Origin: Lunularia cruciata
Taxonomy: Eukaryota; Streptophyta; Marchantiopsida; Lunulariales; Lunulariaceae
Length of the DNA: 64,000 nucleotides
Direction of reading: 5' to 3'
Assembly: GCA_948567375.1 (NCBI GenBank)
Contig: OX419755.1
Coordinates: 12,343,001 to 12,407,000 of the forward strand
Made by a program: the position numbers and the translations under genes. The notes under the pieces were generated by a model, which saw only the letters and a program-made list of their open reading frames with translations, was not told the origin of the DNA and did no database searches. Positions 34,622-45,990 of the stretch are shown piece by piece (positions within the stretch are counted from its first letter, which is position 1; each line of letters begins with the position of its first letter).

Positions 34622-35365
34622 TGTAATATTTTTAGGATAGAAAACAAAATAGAGAAAACATTAATTCTACACTCAAACTCCGATGCCCCAAAGGAGCACT
34701 TCTCTTTATTATATAGCCAAAGTGGATCTCTTCCAAGGAAGCTTCATCGTAGGATTAGGTACCTGGATAGGTGACCTATCAGCAAGCTCCACCCTTAGAT
34801 TACCTGCTTGGATGGGTGACATGTTGGTCTTGGTCCCATATGGTTGGTCAAACAGGCTTTGATTGGAGAGAATCTTGTAAAGAATCTTCCTATAAGAATC
34901 TTAGAATCACATGGGTGAGGTATCGTTGGAAAGCTCTCAATGAGACAAACCAAAGGGGAGGAAAGATCAACCTTTCCTCTATTGGAAGGGAGGGGGGGGG
35001 TTATGCACATTCTTGAGGCCTAATTCATCAGTTTAGGCCTCCAAAATTGCCCCAAGTTCAACCCTATTTTGACTTTTTCCCTATTAGTAGAAGTACTTTT
35101 TTGGTTACACCTCTATCTGATCTACTATCTCCATCATACATAACATCCTCCCATATGTCACCACCCCAAGTTTCACCTCTAGATCATATGCCTAACTATT
35201 GATTCTAATGTTTCCAAGCATGTTTTAATTTCTAGCCTATTACTAGAAGTACTCTTTTGGTGATACCTTTGTTTGATCTACTTAGTCAATCATGTTTAAC
35301 ATCCTTTTAGATATTACTAAACCAAATTTTATCTCTAGATCATTTGTCTAGCTATTGGTATTTCA
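34622..35365 (-). repeat. 3' LTR of the element at 34622-41991
   Basis: Contains a minus-strand TATA box (CTATATAATAAA, about 34705-34716) and two tandem, related blocks of about 47 bp around GGATAGGTGACCT and GGATGGGTGAC. The second block resembles box C of the 5S rRNA internal promoter. Confidence 0.93.
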
Positions 35366-35382
35366 AACCTACCTCCTTTTAA
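35366..35382 (-). other. Polypurine tract
   Basis: Minus strand reads TTAAAAGGAGGTAGGTT directly before the 3' LTR. Confidence 0.75.
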
Positions 35383-35419
35383 GACACAAAAGTCCTCCTT
35401 GAGAATTTGTTGCTCAAAA

Positions 35420-35590
35420 GATTTCAATAACACTGGTGCGTGGGTCAAGTTGGCTGTTGGCTCCCATGTTGCCGCATACAAGGAGTACCCTTTCTAATGT
35501 ACTAGGTATTCCACATGCAGATGGCAAGTACACCGGATGCGCTTTTGGAGAATGCGTTAGACTTCATACTCCTTTGTCATCAATGACTGA
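35420..35590 (-). pseudogene. Chromodomain of the second element
   Basis: Minus-strand reading gives YLVH-stop-KGYSLYAATWEP then LLKSFEQQ. This is the chromodomain core (YLVxWKGY...ATWEP) and its C-terminal helix. The tryptophan before KGY has become a stop. Confidence 0.85.
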
Positions 35591-35957
35591 TGGACAAGGT
35601 CAAATTTCTTGTAAGGAAGGAAACTTTTTTGGTTGGGGTGCATATCTGAATAATGAGGATACATGGAATACAAGATGAGTGTTCATGTGAGCCGGTAATT
35701 CAAGGTGGTAGGTTATTGTGCCAATTAGACAAAGTTTGGGAAAAGATCTAATAAAACATGGTATGAGCTTGCAAGTGCCAACTAATGTGAGATTGGTTGT
35801 TGATAACTAGACCTGATCCCCCACATCAAACTCCAAGTGTTGGTGGTGTGCATTTGCATCTTGTTTTTGCCAATTTTGAGCAATCTGCAACTTGTTTTTG
35901 GCGCTCTCCACTCCTTGTTGGACTTTGGAAACAAAAGTGTTGATAGCCTCTAACTTG

Positions 35958-36728
35958 CTATCCATCGGGGCCGATCCTCATCAAGCTTGATGGCATGAAA
36001 GGATGTTCTCCATATATTAGGAAGAATGGTGTGACTTGTGTGGATGCATTCATTGAATTCTTGTATGCAAACTCCACTAGTGGAAGTAAGGTGTTCCACC
36101 TTTCTTGCTCTTCTAGAGTGAAGCCCTTGAGCATGTCTTCAATAATATGATTAGCCCGCTCTAACCATTGGTCTGTGGATGGTAGGCCATGGGCATAGCC
36201 AATTTGGTTTTGAAGAGACCAAAGAGTGTTCTCTAAAACAAATTGGTGAATTGAGTGCTCTTCATCAGTGATGAGCACCCAAGATAGGCCATGGTGAAAA
36301 AACATAACATATAAGTGCAATTGAGCTAATTGGAGAGCCGTCACATCCTTGGTGGTAGGACGCACATGGATCATTTTGCTAAGCCGATCAACAAAGATGA
36401 TAATGGAGTCCAATCTTGAGGTGGTCTTGGGAAATTCACAAACGAGATCTATGCTTACTTGTTCCCAATGGTATGCAAGAGTAGGAAGGAGTTGAAGGAG
36501 TCTTGTGGGAGCTTGATTAGACACTTTATTTTGTGGGCAGATGAGGCAACTTTGAAAGTACCCCATCACATTGTTGTTCATCTTGGGCCAATAATAATTG
36601 CATTTGGCTAGATTTAAGGTTTTGTACACTCCAACATGAAAGGCAATGGTAGAGTCATGGCATTTGATGAGGATGGTGGTCCTTAGGTCCTTGTCATCCG
36701 AGATCCATAACCTGCTATTCCAAAACAT
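35958..36728 (-). pseudogene. Integrase of the second element
   Basis: A 256-residue open frame. The zinc module is H24, H31, C61, C64 (CHDSTIAFHVGVYKTL...CLICPQNK). The catalytic acids are D94 (SIDLVCEFP), D155 (ITDEEHSIH) and E190 (WLERANHIIED), all present. The stretch after the second aspartate is altered from the family DRDPRF and the surrounding Pol is broken. The frame continues into the C-terminal domain (FFLIYGEHPFMP). Confidence 0.92.
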
Positions 36729-36901
36729 GAGTCCTTGGGTATTGGTGATACCTTTGGATGATTGAGCTCCTACAATCTATGGGTCAATTTTTGTAGTAGC
36801 AAGCATTCTTGGCCAGAATTCAGGGTTCATCTTTACCTCTACCACCAGATTGTTTGTCATATGCATTCGGGTGAATGCATTTGCAAGTTGCTCCTTGCCT
36901 T

Positions 36902-37632
36902 TGTAATATCAAGAGATAGCCATATGATCTAGATGTGAAATTTGGTTTGGTAACATCTAGAATGATATTATACATGATGGTAAAAATAGATCAGATAGAA
37001 GTATCACCAAAAGAGTACTTCTACAAATAGAGCAAAAACAAAAATAGACTTGAGACCCTTAGAACCAATAGCTAGACATATGACTTAAAGGTGAGAATTG
37101 GTTTGGTAACATTTGAAAGAATGTTACACATGATGGACTTAACAAATTAGAAAGAGGTATCACCAAAAGGGGACTTCTACTAATAGAGTAAGAATCAAAA
37201 TATGCCTAAAATCTTTGAAGGCAATTTTGAAGGCCTAAACGGATGAATTAGGCCTCAAAAACGTGTAGATCCCCCTCAACAAAGGAAAAGTTGGCCTTCC
37301 TTTCCCCTTGGTTTGTCTCATTGAGAGCTTTCTAACAGTACCTTATGTGATTTTGAGACTCATACAAGAAGATTCACTAAAAGATTCCCTCCGGTCAAAG
37401 CTTGTTTGACCAACTAGATAGGACCTAGACCAACATGTCACCCATCCAAGTAAGTAATCCAAGGGTAGAGCTTGCTGAAATGTCACCTATCTATGTGCCT
37501 AATCCTATGGTGGAGCTTCCTTGGAGGAGATCCTCTTTGTCTATATAATAAAGAGAAGGTGCTCCTTTGGGGCACCAAATGTTGAGTGTGTAATTTGTGT
37601 TTTCTCTCTTCTCTTGTCCTCGGAGTATTACA
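36902..37632 (+). repeat. Inverted solo LTR nested in the RNase H region
   Basis: A 731-bp LTR of the same or a sister family, in the opposite orientation to the host element. It starts TGTAATATC and ends TATTACA. The flanks GCCTT (36897-36901) and ACCTT (37633-37637) differ by one transition and fit a 5-bp target-site duplication. Without it, the RNase H reading frame on both sides joins (YVEG with KEQLANAF). It arose after the host element and lost its internal part by LTR-LTR recombination. Confidence 0.9.
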
Positions 37633-38200
37633 ACCTTCTACATACATGATTGTCATGTTGAACCATTGTCTCCACTCTGCTTACCAAATCTATCAACAAG
37701 AGAGATCTTTTTGTGTCTCAAGGTAGACAAGAGGTTTGTGATATGTCTCCATTACAAATACCTTCTTGCCAATATAGTGCTTCTAATACTTGGTTGCAAG
37801 GACAATGTCCAACTCTTCTCATTTAGTGGTGTTATAGTTGAATTATGTTGGTAACAACTTCCAAGAGAAATATGCAATTGGGTGTCATTCATCATGCTAT
37901 TCTTGTTGTAGGATTGCTTCTATTGCTATGCTTGATGCATCCGTAACAAACTTGATTGGACATTTTGGGTCATACTATTTCAAGATTGGTGCATGTAATA
38001 ATGAGTCTTTCAATTCCTAAAACGCCAATTCTTGTATGGTTCCCCATATCCACTTTTTCACCTTGTCAAGCAATGCAGTTAGAGGTTGTGCCACCCTAGA
38101 GAAGTCCTTGATAAATGGACAATAGAACCCCATCAACCTCAAGAATCTCTTGAGTTGAGTTTGATCCTCTAGAGCGCACTATTTTTGAATGACCTCTATT
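37633..38200 (-). pseudogene. RNase H remnant of the second element
   Basis: Minus-strand reading shows the RNase H landmarks VTDASSIAIEAILQQE, HPIAYFSWKLLP and EELDIVLA with several stops. The C-terminal part is cut by the solo LTR at 37632 and continues at 36901. Confidence 0.8.
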
Positions 38201-38930
38201 TTATCCGTCAATACTTGGATACCTACTACACTTACTCTATGCCTCAAATAGTCTACTTCAGACTTGCCAAACTCACACTTTGAGTTTTGGCACAGAATTG
38301 ATTTTATCATAGAATTTGGAGGACTTCTTGCAAATGTTGCTTGTATTCCATCATCATCTTAATGTAGACAAGAATATCGTCTAGGAAAATGATAACAAAT
38401 TTTTCCAAATATGGACAAAATATGTCATTCATCAAACTCATGAAAGTGGATGGTATGTTGGTGAGGCCAAACGGCATCACCAGGTACTCAAAGTGACCAT
38501 ACCTTGTTTGAAAGGCAATTTTATGAACATCTTCCTCCACACTCCAAATCTAGTTGAACCCACTTTGTAGATCTAGTTTGGTGAAGTATTTTGCTCCGTT
38601 GAGTTGATCAAACAAGTAGTCCATGTGAGGTAAGGGGTATTTGTTCTTCCCTGTCTGTTGATTTAAGCCCTAATAGTCAATGCACATGCGCTTTGCACCA
38701 TCCTTTTCTTTACAAACAAGACAAGAGCCCCATATGATGATACATTAGATTGGATAAATCCTTTTTGGAGCATATCTTCAATTTAAGCCTTACAATCCTC
38801 CAACTCACAAGGTGATAGACGGTATGGAGCCTTACAAGGAGGTGTCTTCCTAAGAATTATCTTGATTTTTTGGTCTACTCTCCTTTTTGGTGGTAATCTT
38901 GATGGTAGGTCATCCAAGAAGACATCTTAG
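38201..38930 (-). pseudogene. Reverse transcriptase of the second element
   Basis: The open piece 38540-38307 carries [17 protein letters not shown] and the catalytic FLDD (about 38387-38376). Upstream, stop-broken frames show YRLSPCELEDCK, SSYGALVLFVKKKDG and [30 protein letters not shown]. The thumb (about 38300-38200) is degenerate. Confidence 0.9.
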
Positions 38931-38999
38931 AACTCATGAACCACATCTTTCAATTTCTCAAGAACTTGTCCATTGAGTTGTGCACTCTGGACTTCTCTT

Positions 39000-40900
39000 A
39001 TTAGACCCATAAAGCATCTATCTATATTACAAATCTCTATTTTCCCTATAACATAAAGAGGTATTTCTTGCTTGTATGCTCTATCTTTAACTCCAGTGAT
39101 CTTCCATTAGTGAGTTCTCACTACTTTCTTTCTCAAATCAACCGTGGGACTGTAGTGCTCCATCCATGGTATGCCTAAGATTGCATCATAGCAAACTAAT
39201 TGTATCACTTGCCACTCAATTGCTTTTAGATATTCTCATATAGAGTGCTATTTTTCTAGGTAATGACTCAATCTTCTATGTTTATCCATCAGATAACTCT
39301 ACTTCTTCACTCTCATCCTTCTCTAGATTCATCTCCAATCTTGGTGCAACAGAGCAAGACAAGAAATTTTCTATTGCTCCAAGATCTATCAATACTCTCA
39401 CTTGATTGCCTTCTAGGACTCCATTCACAACAATCAATTGTGAGTTTGCCTTTTAGGATCTTTGTGCACTTGTTTGCTTCCTCTCCTCAGTTTTATGTTT
39501 CCCAATTGATCTAGTAAGGCCACAAGGTACATTTATTAGCAATCTTTGTTTTTTGAGGTGATTTCTACATCCTCCTCTTCAATTTGTCTCTCCATGTTGT
39601 TCAAAGATTGCATGTGTGGAGGCCGAGGTCCTCTAAGAAGACAGACATGATAGTTGATAGATATATACCCAATACGACCACAATTATAACAACAACATTG
39701 TTCTCTACAAGATCCTTCTCCTTGTGCAGCTCCCTCTCTTCGTTCTTCCACTTGTCCTTGTTCTCCTTGGAGTGGTTGTGCTCCTTGGTCTTGAAACCAA
39801 AGGTTGACCAATTCTATAGGAATTGGTCCACCCACCTGTGGCATTTCAGCCTAATAATGTTGAGATAGAACTACTCCTTCACCTCCTCCAAGTGCCCTAG
39901 CTATTCTTGAGCACAAGCAATGGCCTCAAATATAGTACAAGTATTTTGTACCATGATTTTTAGGCAAATCTACTCCTTCAACCCTCATTTAAAATTATCT
40001 AATGCCTTTGTTGGGCTCATGTCAATTATTTCAACTTGCAGATCAAGAAAGGCCTCCATGTAGTCTTGTATGCTATTCTTTTGCCTCAATCTCTATAGTC
40101 TAGTTTGGGCCATCTGCACAAAGTCCACAGATTGGAAATTCCTCAACAATCCTTCTTGCATTGTTGTCCATATGACCTCTCTTCCTTTTGCCAACCTTGA
40201 TTGTTCCCAAGCATCATAACCATGTGACCACTTTATTGGTCAAGTATCCACATGCAAACATGCTTGCAGACTGCTTGGTGATCTCCAATGAGAACAATCT
40301 GAAGTATCGATTCATCCTCAAAATTCAATTCTCCACTACTCCCATAGTACACTTCCCTTTGTAGGGCTCAATGTTGTTGGTCTTTTTCATCCATAAAAGC
40401 AATGTGGCTTCATTTTTTATTGGGTTTGGTACCATTGGCATGGGTGCTTCTCCAAGAGCTTCAACCATAGGTACCACATTTTGCAACAATTCTCCCTCTT
40501 GCATTGCTTGGTCATTCTTGAAGGTCTGTACTTGACTTTGTAATGCCTCTATGGTCATCTTGATCTCTCAAAACTTGTTCAACATCTCATGCATTCCTTG
40601 CATCAGCTCTTGCAATTGCAGATCCATGGTTCTTGCAAACATTCAATCTCTACTTCCCACTTCAATAAAGAATATGATCACTTGAGAAGGTGAGAGGGTG
40701 CACAAACTATTTGGAATACCATTGGAACTTCCAAGGCTATCACTTGTTGATGATATTCCTCACCAAAATTCTTGACTACAAAATCCCTAAACATCACTTT
40801 TGGTCTAACTACATAACAAATTTCTACTTGAGTGTTAAAAGGGAGAGGATTTGGGATATTCAAATCCATCACAATAGAATTTAGACTATCAAATACCACT
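39000..40900 (-). pseudogene. Gag and protease region of the second element
   Basis: Gag fragments are readable at 40558-40325 (EALQSQVQTFKNDQAMQ...LLLWMKKTNNIEPYKGK) and 39844-39536. The latter ends in a damaged zinc knuckle (CYNCGRIGYISINYHVC, in which the histidine and a cysteine are replaced). The protease region at about 39000-39450 can only be inferred from position. Confidence 0.7.
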
Positions 40901-41217
40901 CTCTATTGTAAATCACTATAGGAAGAATCATCAAGTTTGGTGGATTCATCATTATGTCCATGAACTCTGTTTCAAAATGGTACACAAGATATACTCTCAC
41001 TTGCTCTTGTTGGATGTACATAACCTTGATGTGAAATGGATTAAAAAATGGAAAGCAGGTTGTAAGAAATTGTCCACCAGGAGCTTCCATCCCATCCTCT
41101 CTCTAAAACAATCCTAATCTATCAATTGTATTGCAAATTTTCTCTCCAAAATTACTTAGTCTTAGTAGCCCATGTTCTTCTGAGAGGGGTGATCCACTCT
41201 CTTGGATTGAAACACTT

Positions 41218-41229
41218 GCTTTGATTCCA
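41218..41229 (-). other. Primer-binding site of the second element
   Basis: TGGAATCAAAGC on the minus strand, two mismatches from the initiator-Met tRNA site. It lies one base from the 5' LTR. Confidence 0.8.
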
Positions 41230-41230
41230 T

Positions 41231-41991
41231 TTTAATATTCCAAGGATAGGAAAACACAATAGAGAAAACACAAATTTCCACACTCAAACTCCCATTCCCC
41301 AAAGGAGCACTTCTCTTTATTATATAGCCAACAAGGATTTCCTCCAAGGAAGCTCCACCATAGGATTAAGTACATGGATATGTGACCTGTCAACTAGCTC
41401 TACCCTTAGATTACTTGCTTGGATGGGTGACATGTTGGTCTTGGTCCCATCTAGTTGGTCAAATAGGCTTTGATCAAAGGGAATATTTTAGGGAATCTTC
41501 TTATAAGAATCTCAAAATCACATGGATGAGGTATTGTTGGAAAGCTCTTGGCAAGAAAAACAAAGAGGGAGAAAAGGCCAACCTACCCTCTATTTTAGTT
41601 GGTGGATGGGGAGGAGGATATTCACATTTTTGAGGCCTAATTCATCTATCTAGGCCTCTGAAATTGCCTTTGAAGTTTTCATGCCTATTTTGGCTTCTGC
41701 CCTATTAGTAGAAGTGCTCTTTTGGTGATACCTCTATTTGATCTACTTTCTCCATCATGTGTAACATCCTCCCATATGTCACCACCCCAAGTTTCACCTC
41801 TAGATCATATGCCTAGCTATTGATTCTAAAGTTTCGAAGCATGTTTCAGTTTCTAGCCTATTAGTAGAAGTACTCTACTCTTTTGGTGATACCTTTGTCT
41901 TATCTGCTTAGTCCATCATGTATAACATCCTTCCAAATGTTACCAAACCAAATTTTATCTCTAGATCATTTGTCTAGCTATTGGTATTACA
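41231..41991 (-). repeat. 5' LTR of the second element
   Basis: Partner of 34622-35365 with the same TATA box and tandem GGATGGGTGAC-type blocks. The terminal TG has mutated to TT. Confidence 0.93.
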
Positions 41992-41996
41992 TTTTG

Positions 41997-44900
41997 CCAC
42001 TCATAATTGTGCATAAATATACACAACTCCAAAGTGCACTTGAACTAAGAAACTTTCCTACCTAAAAATTAAATTAAGCTATCCTATCCCTACAAACAAG
42101 AGTGAAATTACTAAAAATAATTTTTTTTTGGAAACAAGTGTACCATAATTGTCCCAAATACTATAATATAATCTATAATTTTACAAATAGTTAAACTATA
42201 TTGTTGTAATGTCAATATTATTTATATTTATTCATTATATATGTATTTAATTTATTCTCCCACAACTAATTTATACACTATTGTTAGAAATAAAAGGTAT
42301 GAGATATGAAATCAAGATATATGAATAAATAACTATAATAAAGAGGCACTAATAAAATTGATGGAAGAAAGAGTAGCATAGTCTGAGCATCTAAACCATT
42401 CCAATATTTTTTTTTTTGCATAGTTATTAAACTCACTTTTATATTCTTGAATGACCATTGTCAAGAGAATAATTGTTATTTGTAATTTAACCACTCAATA
42501 TGGTAACAAATCAAAAGAATATTTATTATTTGTTGAGTCATCTAGAATGGCCAAAAAAAAGTATCTAAAAATGGATTGTGGAAGGATATTTATATAAATT
42601 TTGTATAAGTATTAAAAATGTTTGCCATATTTATAAGAAATGTTACAAAATTATTGAGAACTTGCTCTGCTTAGATAGAAAAAATTCAATATAGTGTTGT
42701 TACAATCAGCTGGACATAAGATGAAAAACCATAAGCAAGGCTTAAGGTTATTGAGGCTATTTTAAAGTCTAGTTAGCCTCATTAAGATTATTTGAGTAGT
42801 GCTAGAGCTTGGGATTGAACTAAATTAGAATGGAATCAACAAGCATAGCTTGTTGATGTTAGAATTTCTACACTCAATATGCTCATCTAAGCAAAATTTG
42901 GAGGAAAAATTATATTTGGAGAATAATCTATGAAGTTGTTTCTGATTTCAAGCATATAGATATATAGAGTTTAATAACTACTCCATGTAAATATAATTAA
43001 TAGATAGTATACATGTAAGAAGATTAGAACTTATAGTAGAATATATCATCAATGCTAAAGTGTTCTATATACATTGGAAGAGTGTGGAGAATGGGAAGAG
43101 AAGAGAGGGAATGGGAGAGGGAGAAAGGATGCAAGGATATTCTAGAGTTTTAGAGAGCTTATCTGCATACCTCACATGAATGAATAGCCAATTTTTTTGT
43201 TTTTCAATTTTGGTGCCATTAGTACTTAGATTGAAGACTATGGAGAATTGAGTAGAAAGTCATGAGTACTTTTAGGTTTTTTAGGGTTTAGAATAACTAC
43301 CTCAAATTGAGAGTAATGGGTTGGCAATTTTCATTTCTAATCTCTTGATATTCATGCTTGAGTTCGATAGGAACTTAGTTTGAAAATTTATGAGATGAAA
43401 ATTGAAAGTTATGAGAGTTTATAGTTTTTAGGTTTTGGAGAGATTGTATTTACTCATGTGAGTTGGGATGTGAAGTGTTGTGGTTTTGAAAGTATAAGAG
43501 ATACGAAGAGGAGTATTTTGTGTTATGATTGTTATTCTTATGCTAACCATGGCTATACATATTGATAGAGAATCGTCTTGAATCTAACTTCCGCACCATC
43601 CTTCACTTTGCTCCCTAGGTAAGGCAAGGATGGTACCATTCTCAATAACTCTACAAATCTTGAGGTGATTGAAGGAAGATAAGAATGGACTCATTAATGA
43701 TAGCGGCATTTGATTGTGAAAGGGAAATAACTTTTGAGTGAAAACCTCCCGCGGTTTTAATTTCATATGCAATCAATTCAATTTTGGATTAAACCCCTCG
43801 TGTTTTCAATAGCATATTTTCAAGTTCAAGTCTATATTGCAATGCCTCTCTATATGGTACCCTCTAAGATTTAAACAAACCTTTGGTATCAAAGGAAAGA
43901 AAGGTTTTGAATCTTCATGAATTCTCATCATCCTCTATGAAGGCAAGGAAAAACTTTCAAAATTTTCTTCTTCTCCTTCTCTCATTCATGTGGAAGTGAA
44001 GATAGTTCCCATGCTCCCCCTTCTTACATGTGTCACTCTATACGGGTAACCCGTTTTATCTTCTTATCACCTTACATTTATGTAATGTACTACCTAATTA
44101 CTAATTAGGCTCCACAAATGTGCAAACTTAAACCCCATAACTTATTTTGTTACCCGTATACTATTCCACATATGCACTCCACGCTTTGAGAGATATTTTT
44201 ACAACTACTCGTAAATATTTTCATGGATATCGATTCAATACCGCAAAATTCAATGGGTCCTAAATCTGAAACCCCACACTATCAAAACATACTTCGTCCC
44301 TAGAGGAAGTTTGGGGGTGGTGACTACACCACCTATACTAGTATAGATACCTACCACACTATAGTAGGTGACAATCATCTTTTAAGGGTAAGTAAGTTTG
44401 TATGTAAAGAATGTATGATATAAAATTATGTATTTTGGAAGATCGCATTAATATATTTAGTACATATTGTCTTTTACCGTTTTTGGCCTTGTGTTTTCTT
44501 TCTTATCTACAATACAAAAAAGAACTTGCCGTTAACTCATATATTGAGCCGATATTATTCAGATATCAACAAGAGTGAGATTCTTTTTCCACGGAGTTAA
44601 TTCAACATATGATTACCGTTGTAGGTAGTTTATTTGTATAATCATCTAAAGCGTTTTTATTGATATATTTAACTAATAGAGAGGTAAAAAATCTTTTGTA
44701 CAAATTAGCCTACCTTGGTCATTGGATGCATATACTCCAAATGCAATATGTTAAGTACACGAAGCTTTTGCATTAGATTTAATCTGCAATCTGAATATGC
44801 TTTTGCTAGATAAGAAAATCTTTTAAGTATCCTTCCTCATTACAGTACTGTTGGAAAAGGAGTGAAAACTACTCATGGAAGTTTTCCCACATGAAATAAT

Positions 44901-45282
44901 GTCCCCTATATACTTATTGAATATTCATCCAAACAACTTCGCTTGATAAGATTTTCTATGTCTCAAGTTATTTGTTGCTGATACTTCATAATCGGGCTGC
45001 CATAGGATCTCAACACATTCTGGATATGTATTTCTCTTTAAGTACAATAAGCTATCATAGCCACATAAATACGAAGGACAAACTCTAAGTTTATCTCTTT
45101 ATTTTCCACAAATAAATACGTGGATGAATAGCACTCAACGATGGCCAACTAGACTGATCTTTTTCCGGAGCAGAAAGTCCCCCCCACATGGAATTGATTA
45201 TGCTCGATCATAAATTAAAGTATTATTTCCTCAAGATCCAACTGATTTCAACAGGATAACAAAGAAAAGGTCCCCTGGCGCG
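41997..45282. other. AT-rich intergenic DNA without recognised genes
   Basis: No open frame above 62 residues carries a motif. A lone TGGTATCAAAGG at 43884-43895 looks like a retroelement primer-binding site on the plus strand but has no element around it that I could trace. 44040-44060 and 44310-44375 hold several short palindromes (ACGGGTAACCCGT; TATACTAGTATA). Composition changes near 45 kb towards the host-gene region. Confidence 0.5.
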
Positions 45283-45710
45283 ATGAGAAGTCGAGTGAGA
45301 CCTGAAAAGCTTGCTGGGGAGTTGTTTTGGGTGGCCGCTAAAGAAAGCGGGGAAGAGAGCAGGTCCGCTAAACTAGTCAAGGATAGTGACGAGGTGGAGA
45401 GGAGCTCGAGTATTGTGGGAGAGCGCTTAGGGATTTCTGTGCTCTGCTGCTGGTGGTGCGTGCTGCTGGATAGGCAGGAAAGGGGAGGGGGAGGAGAAGA
45501 CGAGAGGCAACAGAGACGTGGGGCGGGGTTTATTTACCTTGTGCTTCTCGTCACGGACATCTTGCACCGGCGCAGATTGCGCAGGAGGAAGGAAGGAAGG
45601 AGGGAGGGAGGGGTGGGTTTGGGGTACAGTGGTGGTAGACAGAGCGAGCGAGACGAGAAGGAAGACACGGAGATCTAGTGCCGTCTGAGGAGAGGATTGT
45701 CGTTGAAGGA

Positions 45711-45747
<37 letters not shown>

Positions 45748-45990
45748 AGCAGGAGAAGGAAACGATACAGGAGGAGCAGGAGACAGGGGAAATGAGGGAG
45801 AGATGGTGACCGGAAAGAGGAACGAGCGCTATATCTATGTGTAAGGTTGACGAAGGGATCGGGGGAGAAAACAGAGGCAGGAATTCATGGAAGCGGGAGC
45901 AAAACGCCAGGGAGAAATGGAATTGTAGAGTAGGCACAGAGCCGACCCTTTGTGGGTGGGGATTTTTTCCCCCTAGGATATAAAAAGAGA
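45283..45990 (+). promoter_or_regulatory. Purine-rich upstream region of LSM12 with GA microsatellite
   Basis: G- and GA-rich on the plus strand, with an uninterrupted GA repeat at about 45715-45743, in sharp contrast to the AT-rich DNA before it. This is probably promoter and 5' UTR. The long open frames here (for example 45283-45678) are low-complexity and look non-coding. A TATA-like ATATAAAAAG at 45979-45988 is only a few bases before the ATG, so it is unlikely to drive this start. Confidence 0.5.

Larger units (their letters stand above)
34617..41996 (-). mobile_element. Second complete chromodomain Ty3/gypsy element, with TTTTG target-site duplication
   Basis: A 7,370-bp element (34622-41991) bordered by TTTTG on both sides (34617-34621, 41992-41996). 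The LTRs are 744 and 761 bp with TGTAATA/TATTACA ends (the right LTR starts TT). On the minus strand the order is 5' LTR, primer-binding site, Gag, protease region, reverse transcriptase, RNase H, integrase, chromodomain, polypurine tract, 3' LTR. A 731-bp inverted solo LTR splits RNase H. It belongs to a different family from the element at 14956-20583. It is dead through many stops. Confidence 0.95.

Noticed and set aside
45283-45678. 131-residue arginine/glutamate-rich plus-strand frame
   Set aside because: Low-complexity GA/GC-rich composition just upstream of LSM12, no domain; better read as promoter or 5' UTR.
45551-45937. 128-residue minus-strand frame rich in serine and leucine
   Set aside because: It is the reverse of the GA microsatellite and purine tract; the repeat itself creates the open frame.
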